A stretch of DNA of 43,408 nt from GN02-872 sp963518665 (GCA_963518665.1 CAUQKR010000006.1:1-43408), one strand, 5' to 3'; positions 31,364 to 41,679 are shown, counted from the first letter of the stretch. Notes: generated by a model not told the origin, from the sequence alone. Numbers and translations are program-made.

Positions 31364-32221
31364 ATGGAAGAAAAAATAAAAAGATTTCAAGAAGAACTCG
31401 AGAAACTTTGAGTTAAAAATCATATAATAGATTGATGAATAAAAGAAAAAAACTGAGTTTTATCAGTAAAAATAGATAAAAATTTGATGAATAATAATTT
31501 TATTTATATTTTTTATAAAAATTGAAAAATAAAAGCAAATGTTATAAATATAGATAAAAAAGAAATTATTTATGATATAGATTATGAAGAATTAAAGAAG
31601 GTTATTTTAGAAGTTTTGAAATTTAAAGAGTTTTTATTTTTAATTCAGAAATGATTTTTAGTAGAAAAATACATGTGAATATCTGATTTAGAAAGTTTTG
31701 AGATATTAAATGAAGACTGTGCAAAAGATAAAAATTTTGTTTATTATCGTTGAAAAAAAATAGAATGATTAGATTTAGAAAGTTTTGAGATATTAAATGA
31801 AGACTATGCAAAAGATAAAAATTTTGTTTATTATTATTGTTGAGAAAAAATAAAATGATTAGATTCAGAAAGTTTTGAGATAATAAATAAACACTATGCA
31901 AAAGATAAAAATTTTGTTTATTTTTACAGATATGCTTGAGAATTTGAAAAAATAGAGTGATCAGATCCAGAAAGTTTTGAGATAATAAATGAAGACTATG
32001 CAAAAGATAAAAATTTTGTTTATTATTGTTGAGAAAAAATAGTATATTTATATTTTGATGAGAATTGATTTAATTATTATTATCAAAAAGAAAATTATAA
32101 TAATGAGAATATTAAAGAAGATAATTTTGATTATGAACGTGCTAATTTAAAGGATGCTTTTCCTGATTGGAATCCATATTATTGTAGTTTTGATGATTAT
32201 TTAGAAGCTAATTGATATTAA
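31364..32221 (+). CDS. DKNYY-type tandem-repeat protein
   Basis: A 285-residue protein with no signal peptide. After a ~105-residue N-terminal part, four tandem units start at nt 31685, 31772, 31862 and 31964 (29, 30 and 34 residues apart). Each reads roughly D-x-E-S-F-E-I-x-N-x-x-x-A-K-D-K-N-F-V-Y-Y, the DKNYY family hallmark (DKNFVYY). The repeats are highly alike at DNA level too, so they are recent duplications. The C-terminal end is Tyr/Asn-rich. DKNYY proteins have no established function. UGA is used for Gly, so this gene is adapted to the local code despite following the foreign-looking pair. Confidence 0.82.
31685..32035 (+). repeat. four tandem 87-102 nt coding repeats
   Basis: Shared core AGAAAGTTTTGAGAT and AAAGATAAAAATTTTGTTTA recur in each unit. 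The inter-unit linkers vary in length by whole codons, keeping the frame. Confidence 0.88.
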
Positions 32222-32228
32222 AAAACCA

Positions 32229-32263
32229 AAAAAAGAAAAATTTTTAAAAATTTTTCTTTTTTA
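32229..32263. terminator. bidirectional terminator, DKNYY gene / VirD4-like gene
   Basis: AAAAAAAGAAAAATTTTT with its complement between convergent genes; reaches the stop codon of the ATPase. Confidence 0.75.
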
Positions 32264-34693
32264 ATTACTTCAGATTCTGTATTCTATTTCTTTACTTACA
32301 AACTCAGCATCTCTTCAATATTTTAATTGAGATAATTTTACAAAGAGTTTTGCAAGCTCTTCTTCTCAGTTTTCTAGATAAGGATTTACTGGAATAATAG
32401 AAAATGGAGTTGTTGGTTGATTGTCAACAGCCAGTTTCATTACAGATTTAAATTTATCCATATTTACCAAATCTTGAGGAGAAAAAGTCGGAGCATAATA
32501 TTTACTCATAAAATCTCAATCTTCAGGTCAGATTTTATAACTCATTATTGTTCAGACATTACCAAAAATAGCATTTTTTAAGTTTAAACTTGATTTTGTC
32601 AAAGCATCACTTGCTTCAAGTTGTCAAAGATATTGGTGAGCTATATTTAGAGAAAGCCTATATTTTCTTGCTTCTGAAAGAATTGATTCAATAGAATCTG
32701 TTACATAGTTTTGGAATTCATCTATATAAAGATAAAAATCTCTTCTTTCAGCTTTTGGAACTTTGTCTCTCCTCATTGCAGCCATTTGCAATTTTGAAAC
32801 CAAAATCATTCACAAAAGCTTTGAATTAAAATCACCAAGTCTTCATTTTGAAAGATTTACAATCAAAATTTTTCAACTTTGCATAACATCAAAAATATCA
32901 AAACTTGATTTTATTTGTCAGATAATATTTCTCATAGTTTTATTTGTTGTAAAACTAGAAAATTTTGCTTGAAAATAAGGTAAAATTTCAGCTTTTTCTC
33001 TTTCTCACATTGCTGCATAAGTATTTAGCCACCAAGCTTTTACAACCGGATCTTTTACATGTTTTACTCTTTCTGATTGAAAAACTGGGTCTGTAAAAAG
33101 TTTCATTACATCAGTTATAGCTCAACCTCCAGGATAGTCCATCAAAGTTAGAATTGCATTTCTAAAATAATCTTGTATTCTTGGTCAAAAAACTTCATTT
33201 CAAAAAAGTTTTATCATTATGTTTAGCGCATCCATTGCAACAAGTTCTTTTTCTTCATCACTTTCTGCTTCGAGTAAATTCATTCAAAGTGGTCTACTTG
33301 AGTCACTTGGGTCAAAAACTATTACATCATCTGCTCTTTCTCTAGGAATAAATGGGAGTAAATCACGTGCTAAATCTCAGTGTGGGTCAATTACACAAAG
33401 TCATTCACCATTTTTCAAATCTTGTCTTGCCATAACTTGCAAAATACTAGATTTTCAAGTACCTGTTTGTCAAATAACATAAAAATGTCTGAATCTATCT
33501 TCAGTTTTCATTCTGATTTCTTTTTTGATTCATCTGTAAATATTGTATCAAAGTAGAAGTCAGTCTTTTGGAATATTATTTGGAGCTTTTACAATTTTAA
33601 AATTTTGCCATTTTATATCTGGACTTTTATTATATTTTATATGAGGAAAATGAAATATTGAAGCTAATTCTTCAGTATTTAAAATCATTTTTTTCAAATA
33701 AAATGGTTTTCTAAAATATCTGTAAATATAATTTTTTATCAATTTTTTATTATCGTGATATAAACTTGATGAAACTTTGTTAAAATCTGGATAATTAAAT
33801 TGAGTAAAAGATGAAGTAATATTTTTTATTTCACTTTCTACGATTTGTTTATTATTTGCAGAAACTACAATTCTTATAATTGTTTCAAATCAAGTTTTAT
33901 CTCATTTTTCATCTACAGTTTTTGCTCTTTCTTGAGTCAAAGCTGAAGTTTTTTCTTCTTTTTTACTATTTTCTTCTTGTTTGATAATCAATAAATTTAC
34001 AAGTCATCTCAAAATCTTTATTGGGTTTAAAGTAAACCAAGTTGATCTTCCGTGTAAAATTTTATTACTTGCATCACTACATTCTCCTTGCCAATCATCA
34101 TCAATCGGTTTTAAAAGAATTTGAATAACAGCAGATTCATCTTCTTCTAATTTAGAAAAAGAGTTTACTATATTATTTATTGGGTCAGATTCAAGTTTTT
34201 GATAAGTTTTTATTGGAAAGAAAAAATCTTTGTTTGTGTTTATATAAGTTCACTCGATATATTTTCTATTTTTGAAAATATTTATTTCAGTTGTTTCTTC
34301 GATAATTGCATCAGTGTAAAATCAATTTATTTGTTTTTCTATAAGATTTTTATAATATTTTGGAATAACTAAATAGAAAAAAACTTCATTTTCATGAGCT
34401 ACATATTCGAAACTCAAAATATCTTGTCATAAAATTTTTTTCAAAATTTTTCCAGAATAAATAGATTTTAGAGAAGCAAAAAGTTGCTCCATAAGTCAAA
34501 TCATTTCTTTGAAATCTCTTGTCGTTTCTTGTTTTTCATCTAAATCAGAATCTTTTTTAGGCATAGTTATTTTTAAAAAAGTCAGACTCAGAGTTCTTTT
34601 ATAATCTTCTCTTATTTGTATAAATTTTAGAATTCAAAATCAAATTCAAACTAAAATTATCGATAAAAGTATGATAAAAATAATAATCTCCAT
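32261..34693 (-). CDS. VirD4/TraG-type (T4SS coupling-like) ATPase
   Basis: An 810-residue membrane-anchored ATPase. N-terminal helix MEIIIFIILLSIILVGIGFG, a ~350-residue middle domain, then a P-loop core: HFYVIGQTGTGKSS (Walker A, near 411), LCVIDPHGDLARDLLPF, VIVFDPSDSSRPLGMNLL, and Walker B FYLYIDEFQNYVTDSI (near 654), followed by LSEARKYRLSLNIAHQYLGQL and FGNVGTIMSYKIGPED. This is the TraG/VirD4-TraM-recognition pattern widely seen in CPR genomes. It could power DNA or protein transfer, or pilus function, with the pilin-like genes at 5303-6111; no VirB4, VirB6 or relaxase is in the window, so the link is inference. Confidence 0.85.
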
Positions 34694-34796
34694 TTTTTGT
34701 TTTTTATTTATAATAAAATATTTTTTATATTATAACATATTTTTTGAAAAATATAAATTTTTTTGCCTTTACAAATTTAAAAAATATTTTTAAATT

Positions 34797-34826
34797 AAAA
34801 AAGCTAGAAAATTTTCTAGCTTTTAT
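34797..34826 (-). terminator. terminator after the SLH/PepSY-like gene
   Basis: AAAAGCTAGAAAA / TTTTCTAGCTTTT stem beside its stop codon. Confidence 0.8.
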
Positions 34827-34827
34827 T

Positions 34828-35715
34828 TTAATCGTAATCGATATCAACTTTTACAATTTGACCAGTTACTGCATCAATTTTGTATTCAAATTCTTTTCTT
34901 GAGTTATTTTGGAAAAATTTTACTTCTATATAAAGTCTTCCATCATCATAATCATCTTTTATGTATAATCCGTAAACTTGATTTTCTCTAAGTCCAGCAT
35001 GTATCAAAGCTGTAGTTTTTGCTGTATCATGAGAAACTTTTGCTTGGTTATAAGAATTATTTTGATTTTGATGATTGTTATTATTATATTTTGGTAAATT
35101 ATTTGTATTAAAAATACTATTATCTCAAGAATTTGTATTTGTGGTATTTAAACTTCATTCTCTTAGTTTCAAAATATTTGCTCAAATATCAAAAATAAAA
35201 TCTCTTGTAGCTAGAGAATTATAATTTGCAAAATTTTTTACAATTCTTCTAGAAGAAGCGAAATCTACTATTTGTTTTTGCCAACTTCAAGCATAAGGAT
35301 TAAAATTATATTCTTTATTTAAACCAGCTTTTACAAGCATTGCAACAGCTTCAGCTTTTGTAACTCTTGCTTGAGGTCTAAAATAAACATTGTCATCACT
35401 TATAATATCGTGATCTTCAAGAGCTTCGATTGTCTTACAAGCCCAAGAATTTGGAACTGTAGCTGAAACATCATAAAATTTTCAAGAACAGTAACTTTTT
35501 GTAGTCCCTCAAAACACACCTAAAGCAACAACTGCAATTTCTTGTCTTAAAATATTGTTGTTTAAATTGTATTCTCTAGGATTACTAGATTTATCAACTA
35601 TTATTCACTTTTTTGCTAAATAATTTGCATTTTCTAAAGAAGCAAATGTAGAGCTAAACAAAGAAGCTCATAAAATAGTAGCAGCTCATAAAATAGTTAA
35701 ATTTCTATTTTTCAT
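34828..35715 (-). CDS. secreted SLH-domain protein with C-terminal PepSY-like domain
   Basis: 295 residues: a signal peptide (ILGAATILGASLFSSTFA), then SLH-type units. ANYLAKKGIIV with LRQEIAVVALGVF is the first, and WACKTIEALEDHDIISDD with ARVTKAEAVAMLVKAGL the second; a third, weaker unit follows. An Asn-rich linker (KYNNNNHQNQNNSYNQ) leads to a C-terminal ~75-residue PepSY-like fold (TALIHAGLRENQVYGLYI, RKEFEYKIDAVTGQIVKVD). SLH domains bind cell-wall polymer, so this is likely a surface or S-layer-associated protein. It lies divergently from the SpoU gene. Confidence 0.82.
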
Positions 35716-35850
35716 AAGTTGGTTATTTTAATAAATAAAAATAGCTTTTGGAGTATATTTATAATATTAAATAAAGCAAATAAAAAATTTTTTATTGTAA
35801 AAAATGAAAAATATGCTAAAATATAAAAAATATTTTTTTATAAATAAAAA

Positions 35851-36300
35851 ATGAAATCAAAAATAATTTTACTTGATTCTATTCGTTCTATGCAGAATGT
35901 TTGAGCTATTTTTAGAAACTCAGATTGAGCTTGATTTGAAAAAGTTATTTTAACTGGTACAACTCCAACTCCACCGAGAAATGATATAAGCAAAACTGCA
36001 CTTTGAAGTGAGACCTTTATTGATTGGGAATATTATTCTGATCCTTTTGAAATAATAGAAAAACTTAAAAAAGATTGATATAAAATTTATAGTGTAGAGC
36101 TTGATAAAAGAAGTATTGATTATACTGAACTTTTTCATAAAAATGAAGAAAAAATTTGTCTTGTGATGTGAAATGAAGTTGCTTGAGTAAATCAAAAAAT
36201 TTTAGATTTATCAGATGAAATAATAGTTATTCCAATGAGATGAAAGAAAGAATCTTTAAATGTCTCTGTTGCAGCTTGAATAGTTATGTATGCTTGTTAA
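35851..36300 (+). CDS. SpoU/TrmH-family RNA 2'-O-ribose methyltransferase
   Basis: A 149-residue SPOUT-fold enzyme with the three family motifs: DSIRSMQNVGAIFRNSDGAG (motif 1, residues ~9-28), CLVMGNEVAGVN (motif 2) and IPMRGKKESLNVSVAAGI (motif 3). It lacks the L30e-like RNA-binding N-terminus of larger relatives, so it resembles TrmL/TrmH-minimal proteins. The RNA target cannot be told. The next gene begins 18 nt downstream. Confidence 0.93.
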
Positions 36301-36318
36301 TATTTTTTTAAAATAAAA

Positions 36319-38505
36319 ATGATGAAAAAATTTTTTACTTTTATATTTTTATTTTTTTCTATTTTTTCTTTTGTAAATGCTTCAAATGAGACAGTTGAAG
36401 AAGTTTTTAGGGATGTAGATAAAAACTATAAATATTATAATGAATTACAATCTCTTTATGATAGAGGAATAATTTTACCAGATGAAAAATGAAATTTTAA
36501 TCCAAAAGCAAATTTGACTCGTGATGAATTTGTATGAATTGTTTCAGAAATTTCTTGTAAAAGTTGTATAAAACCAAATGTTGATTTAGATTTATTTGAA
36601 AAATATTCAAATAAAGAAGTTTTTTTTGATATTTCAAAAAATGATAAATTTTTTTATTGTATAGCTGATGCGGTTGCAAACGAGCAGGTTACAGGTTATC
36701 AAGAATGAACTTCTTGTCAAAATTGAGTTTCAAAAGCTGGAGAAAAACCTTTTTGTCCACAAAATAATATTTTGCTTGAAGAGGCTTTGGCTATCGTTCT
36801 CAGAACTTCAAATATTTTGACTTTAAAGGAAGCTGAAAATATGAGAAAAGATATTTTAGCTGGGAAAAAATTTCAAAACCTATGAAAAATTTCTCCACTT
36901 TTATCTAATTGATCAGTTTATAGTTTTTACCCAGATTTTAAAAAAGCTTATGATTTTTCGTTTTTAGATTATGATAAAAACTGAGTTTGAAAAACTTTGA
37001 AATTACTTGATTTTACAGGAAATGTAGATCCAAAAGCTTATTTGACAAGAGAAGATTTTTTGAGAATTTCTTATATAGTTTTGAAAAATAATTCTTGTAG
37101 TCTAAAAACTAAAAATGACTTTTGATTAAAAATTGAAACTTTTGATAAAAGTTGTAGTGCAGAAAAAAAAGATTGTAAAGTTGCTGATTTTTGACCTGGA
37201 GAAAAAATTTTTGATTTTAGATGAAAAATTTCAAATTTTGAGGATAAAGATTATGTTTATACTTGGAGATTTTATAATTATAAAACTTGATGAGATACAA
37301 CTAAAACAGGAAAATTTATAGATAATCATAATTTTTTAAATCCATGAAAATATAGAGTTTATTTGACTGTAAAAAATAAAGAAGGTTGAAAATCTGAAGT
37401 TTTTACTGATATAAAAATAACTTGATGAGAAACAACTACACAAAAAGAAAATTGACTAGAAAGTAAAATAATAGTAGATAAGTCTAGACCAAATATCTGA
37501 GAAAAAATAAATTTTATATGAATCACAAATGGAATAAATGTGACATATAGTTGGGATTTTTGAGATGTAAAGAAGTGAAATGGGAAGTATATAGACCATA
37601 AATATGGAAAAGATTGAAATTATATAGTTACTTTGACAGTTAGAGATAAGGAGGGTAATACATCAAAAACAATAAGAGAAATCTCTGTTTGAAAATGACA
37701 AAATCCAAATGATTGATTTACAAGTTATATAGAAGTAGATAAAATTACAACAACTCCTTGAGATAATATAAATTTTGAATGATTTACAAATAAATGAGGA
37801 GATGTAACTTATAAATGGAATTTTTGAGATGGAAAATCTTGAACTTGAAAAAATATTTCTCATAATTTTTGATCAAATTGAGTTTATACAGTTACTTTGG
37901 TTACAATAGATCCTTCTTGAAATACTTCAACTTCAACTGTAAATATAAAAATTTCTGATAATCCTTGATTTGACTGAAAAATAGAGGATTCTGATTGAGA
38001 TTGAGTTCCGGATAACCAAGATTATGAGAAAAATACTCCAAAAGATAAAATAAAATTTATTTGTACTTTTGATATGGTTGAAAAATGAATTTATGGTTGT
38101 ATTTCTACAGATTTATGAGTTTATAAACCACAAGTGAAAAATAATATTTGAGACTCAGATTGAGATGGAATTCTAGATAATATAGATAGATGTCCAGAAA
38201 TAAAATGAAAAGCAGAAAATTTTTGATGTCCAATTTTTGAAAAAACTTGTAGAATTGATGCTGATTGTAGTGAGTGAGAATTTTGTGATAATTGATATTG
38301 TAAACCAAAAAATTATTCCCCAAATTGTGCTTATAGTTGATGACATATTATAACTTGAGATTTGAAGTGTACTTCTTGTCCTTGTGAATATGAACTTGAT
38401 TATAGAGCTAAACTTAGAGCTTGTGATATAATTTTTCCGGCAATAATTTCACCTGATCAAAAAGATATTTTTTCAAAATGAAAATATTTTCAAATAAAAA
38501 AATAG
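36319..38505 (+). CDS. secreted SLH / PKD / TSP3-like surface protein
   Basis: 728 residues. Signal peptide MMKKFFTFIFLFFSIFSFVNA; SLH-like units in the first ~250 residues (LQSLYDRGIILPDEKGNFNP with NLTRDEFVGIV). Three PKD-type units follow: ~300-360 (YVYTWRFYN), ~390-450 (VTYSWDFGD) and ~475-540 (VTYKWNFGDG), each ending in a Y-x-V-x-L-T-V-like strand. Calcium-type TSP3 loops DSDGDGVPDNQD (~557) and DSDGDGILDNIDRCPEIKG (~612) precede a Cys-rich end (CRIDADCSEGEFCDNGYC). It probably anchors to the cell wall by the SLH part and displays the PKD units. Start may be either of two adjacent ATGs. Ends in TAG. Confidence 0.85.
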
Positions 38506-38536
38506 AAGAGAATTATTTTTTCTCTTCTATTTTTTC
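38494..38536. terminator. bidirectional terminator, surface protein / channel gene
   Basis: AAAAATAGAAGAG and CTCTTCTATTTTT pair across the 7-nt gap between convergent stop codons, so both genes end inside the hairpin. Confidence 0.8.
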
Positions 38537-39253
38537 AGTTTCATCTTTCCTAAAACTTTCTAAAATCTCTTTTGCTAAATCCTTTCCTCAAAGTCAAAAA
38601 GCTAATCATCAACCAAGAGCAAGCATTGCAACAAATCAAATCAAAATAATATTTGTTACTTCAGTTGCAATTCAAACTTTAGATAAAACAACCATTAAAG
38701 TAAAAAATATTACAATTATTTTTCATCAAATAGCTATTATTTCTGCATTTTTTTGACCTGATAAATCAAGAGGATAATAAATAACATCATAAATAAAATT
38801 TGCAAATCTTATACCAAAAAATCAAACAACAACTCAAATAAATAAATTTGGTAAATAATTTACTAAACTATTTAAAAATTCTTCAACTTCTTTGATTCAA
38901 ATAATTACAATCGAATATCTGAAAAATATTAAGAATACATAATATCACATAGATTTTGCTGTGATTACATCTATTTTTATATTATCAGAAATTTTTTTTA
39001 TATCTTTTTCTTCCTCTTCAGTTTTTTTATAAATTGAAACCATTGTTAATTTATCAATCAATGCAACAATTTTAAATTTTTTAAAAAGATACATTATTAT
39101 TTTGTAAACTCAGATAGAAATAATAACTCAAATTATTAAGTTTACTCAAGAAATAAGGAAAATATAAGCATATTTTTCTATTGCTACACTTAAATCTCAA
39201 TAAGTTCAATTTATAAGATTTTCTCTTAATTCTCTCAAAAGATTATCAAACAT
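38513..39253 (-). CDS. mechanosensitive-channel-like TM_helix protein
   Basis: 246 residues with about five hydrophobic helices. The diagnostic end is MLALGGGLAFGLGGKDLAKEILESFRK, quoted in part as GLAFGLGGKDLAKEI, which matches the TM_helix (PF05552-type) and MscS pore-helix signature; its glycines are largely UGA. The beta domain that follows this helix in MscS is missing, as in the shorter TM_helix proteins of many CPR and cyanobacterial genomes. It may act as a small osmotic channel. Near-consensus promoter upstream. Confidence 0.8.
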
Positions 39254-39282
39254 TTTACTTTTTTAAAAAATATTTTTTTATA

Positions 39283-39311
39283 ATTATATCACAAAAAACT
39301 CTAGATAGCAA
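39283..39311 (-). promoter_or_regulatory. promoter of the channel gene
   Basis: On the minus strand: TTGCTA, 17-nt spacer, TATAAT, about 30 nt before the ATG at 39253. Confidence 0.6.
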
Positions 39312-39356
39312 AAAAGTTTCATACTTCAGTTATAACCTCTTGTACAAAACTTTTTT
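39310..39356. terminator. structured hairpin downstream of the tRNA
   Basis: A tract, GTTTCATAC / GTACAAAAC stem (with G-U pairs in the minus-strand RNA), 17-nt loop containing GTTATAAC, then a T tract. It fits a terminator for the leftward tRNA. Confidence 0.55.
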
Positions 39357-39384
39357 CCTTATTTTATTTTTTAATTTTTACAAA

Positions 39385-39463
39385 TGGAGCGAGGGACGAG
39401 GTTTGAACTCGCACACCCAAGGGTTGAAGCCTTAGTACACTCACTCTTTTATGTTACCCTCGC
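39385..39463 (-). tRNA. tRNA-Gly(UCA), decodes UGA as glycine
   Basis: Folds as a cloverleaf on the minus strand. Acceptor GCGAGGG/CCCTCGC, D stem ACAT/GTGT, anticodon stem UAAGG/CCUUG with loop CUUCAAC (anticodon UCA), 5-nt variable loop, T stem GCGAG/CUCGU with loop UUCAAAC, and an encoded CCA. The discriminator is U and the first pairs are G1-C72 and C2-G71, which are bacterial glycine identity elements; C35 is also kept. Trp tRNA would have G73. This is the adaptor that explains in-frame UGA. The D loop (AAAAGAGTGA) lacks the usual GG pair, and one extra base stands before the anticodon stem. Confidence 0.92.
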
Positions 39464-39636
39464 TTAACTTGTAGATGCATTTTATAGATTTTTTTTAAAA
39501 AAGCAAATTTTTTTTTGAAAAACTTAAAAAAAACTATAAAAAATATGTATTTATAAATAAAAAATTTAAAAAATTTTGATTTTTTTTAAAAAAATATTAT
39601 AATAAAAAAGATTTAATTTAATTTTTAAAAATAGAT
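39464..39636. promoter_or_regulatory. divergent spacer, tRNA / basic protein gene
   Basis: 173 nt of A/T-rich DNA. On the minus strand TATAAA (39486-39481) lies about 18 nt before the tRNA 5' end. On the plus strand TATTATAAT (39595-39602) is a candidate -10 for the gene at 39637. Confidence 0.5.
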
Positions 39637-39969
39637 ATGGCAAATAGTCACGGACTTACTTCGAGAATAGTAAAAAAACAAGCTGCTGCGAGAAAACAAG
39701 CAAAAACAAAAAAGAAAAATTTTCAAGTTTATATTTGAAATGAAAACCCACAAGTTAGAAAAAATACTTCTTACAAAAAAAGAAAACAATATTATGAAAA
39801 TAAACAAACTTTTCCAAAGAAAAAATTAAAAACAAAAAATATTCAATCTTTAATTGAACAATGAATTATTGATGAAAGAGGTTTTTTCATAAAAGGTAAA
39901 AAGAAAAATTTTATTACTAAATCTATGGTTGACTCAAAAGGTTTAGATTTTTACGGAATGCCTAGATAA
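39637..39969 (+). CDS. basic Lys-rich protein, unknown
   Basis: 110 residues, strongly basic (VKKQAAARKQAKTKKKNF; QTFPKKKLKTKNI), beginning MANSHGLTSRIV and ending SKGLDFYGMPR. Only two of its glycines are UGA. There is no membrane segment. Charge and size suggest RNA or ribosome binding, which is a guess; it matches no ribosomal protein I recognise. It lies beside the UGA-reading tRNA, divergently, and ahead of rsmE, with a hairpin in between. Confidence 0.78.
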
Positions 39970-39970
39970 T

Positions 39971-39997
39971 AAAACATTGATTTTTCAATGTTTTTTA
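39971..39997 (+). terminator. terminator after the basic protein gene
   Basis: AAAACATTGA / TCAATGTTTT stem followed by T run. Confidence 0.8.
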
Positions 39998-40014
39998 TTT
40001 TTAATTTTAGAAAA

Positions 40015-40713
40015 ATGCAAAGATTTTATAGAGAAAATTTACAAGAAGAATTTTTTGTAGATGACAAAATTTTTATAAATCAGATTTTAAAAGTTTTGAG
40101 ATGAAAACTATGAGAAAAATATATTTTTTTTGATTGAAAAACACAAAAGGATTCTGTTTATGTATTGTCAAAAATCGAAAAAAATAAAATATTTTTTAAA
40201 AAAGAAACTGAAATTTCTAAAAATGTAGAAATAAATTTTTGTCTAAATGTTTTTTGTGCTTTGCCAAATAAAATCGAAAAAATAGAGCTTATTTGTCAAA
40301 AATTGACAGAAATCTGAGTTTTAAAAATAATCTTTTTCAAAGCTCAAAGAAGTCAAAAAATATTTTTAAATGACAATAAAATAGACAGAATAAAAAAAAT
40401 AATTGTAGAAGCAACAGAACAATCTTTTAGAAATTTTGTTCCAGAATTTGAGATTTTAGACAACTTAGATTTACAAAAAATAAATTGACAAAAAATATTT
40501 TTTCATACAAAAAATGAAAATGCAAAACTTCTAAAAAATATGGATTTTGAAGAAGAAATAAATATTTTTGTTTGACCAGAATGATGATTTGATGAACTTG
40601 AAGTTCAAAATTTTGAAAAAAATAATTTTGAAAGAGTTTATTTTTGAGATAGAATTTTAAGAATGGAGACCTCAGCTATAACTTCAGCTTTTTATATTGT
40701 ACAAAATAAATAA
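40015..40713 (+). CDS. rsmE: 16S rRNA m3U1498 methyltransferase RsmE
   Basis: A 232-residue SPOUT enzyme that methylates U1498 of 16S rRNA. It shows MQRFYRENL at the start (RsmE starts with a similar RFF-type motif), KIEKIELICQKLTEIGVLKI, a region RIKKIIVEATEQSFRNFVPE, the SAM knot NIFVGPEGGFDELE (near 190), and GDRILRMETSAITSAFYIV near the end. Three UGA codons fall in GPEGGF-type conserved glycines. Its stop overlaps the next start (TAATG). Confidence 0.94.
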
Positions 40714-40970
40714 TGTATTTTTTATATATTGTCGAGTGTGCGGACAAAACACTTTATACTTGAATAACTATTGATTTAGAAAAAAGACTTAAACAGCATA
40801 ATTGAGAAATATTAGGTTGAGCAAAATATACAGCTTCTAGAAGACCTGTCAAACTTGTCTATTTTGAAAAACTTGAAAATAGAAGCTTGGCTACAAAAAG
40901 GGAAAGAGAAATAAAAAAAATGTCAAAAAACAAAAAATTAGAATTAATTTATTTACAAAATGGAAAATAA
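40713..40970 (+). CDS. GIY-YIG endonuclease-domain protein (YhbQ/UPF0213-like)
   Basis: 85 residues comprising one GIY-YIG domain: FLYIVECADKTLYTGITIDL carries the two motif strands, followed by EKRLKQHN and AKYTASRRPVKLVYFEK with the conserved Arg and Tyr region. ATG overlaps the rsmE stop by one base, and its 3' end overlaps the next gene by 11 nt, so the three genes are probably translationally coupled. Family members are linked to DNA repair, with poorly known substrates. Confidence 0.9.
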
Positions 40971-41679
40971 TTTTTTTGAAAAATTAAAAAAATATAATTT
41001 GGATGATGCTATAAAATTTGAAGAAAATGACAGACAATTTTTGGCTTTGAAAAATTTATGGGAAAATATAGAAAGACAAGATGGAAAAAATGAGGAAAAA
41101 ATTTATTTTTATCTTTCTTTAGTTTTGTGAAATTCTATAGTTTGCTATCAATTATCAGGAAAATGAGAGGATTATTGGGAAGAGTTTTGAGAATATTTTT
41201 CTACTAAATTTAAGAAAAATTTTGAAAAAAAATATATTTTGGAGATTTTGGAAGAATTTTTAATAAATTGTAAAAAAAATAAAAGATTTACAGAAATGAA
41301 AATCTGAAGAATAAAAAAGTTTTTTATTTTTTTAGAGCAAGATTTTTTTGAGAAAGAAAAATATTTTTATGAAAATATGCTTGAGCTTCAAGAAAAAATA
41401 GCAAAAACTATGAATCAAAAAAAAGACGCAAAAACTGTAGTTTTTGCTGTAAAAATGTTTTCTTATTCTGCTCGTAATATTTTTGGACTTTTGTATTTTC
41501 CACTTGATTTGATGATTCCTATTGATTCAAGACTCACTTTTCTTTTTGAAAAATATAATTTTGATAAAGATTTAAAAATAGAAGATTTTTATCTTGATTT
41601 GAGTAAAAAGGTAAATATTCCGATGATGCATCTTGATGCGATTTTGTGGACAAATTTTGAAGAATTTAAAAATTTGTAA
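40960..41679 (+). CDS. AGOG-like 8-oxoguanine DNA glycosylase / lyase
   Basis: 239 residues. The C-terminal half matches the archaeal AGOG family: AKTVVFAVKMFSYSARN (near residue 155, with the likely catalytic Lys), LMIPIDSRLTFLF (near 187, with the likely catalytic Asp) and IPMMHLDAILW (near 222). The N-terminal half is helical (YFYLSLVLGNSIVCYQLSG, EDYWEEFGEYF). It would remove 8-oxoguanine from DNA. It overlaps a GIY-YIG gene, supporting a repair role. Assignment is from remembered motifs; a more distant HhH glycosylase is possible. Confidence 0.7.

Noticed and set aside
31623..32003. Minus-strand repetitive frame, and a possible CRISPR array
   Set aside because: It is antisense to the DKNYY repeats. 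Units are coding, keep the frame and have no unique spacers.
39385..39463. tRNA-Trp(UCA), tRNA-Sec or tRNA-Ser
   Set aside because: U73 and the G1-C72/C2-G71 pairs fit glycine; Trp has G73; Sec and Ser tRNAs have a long variable arm, which is absent.
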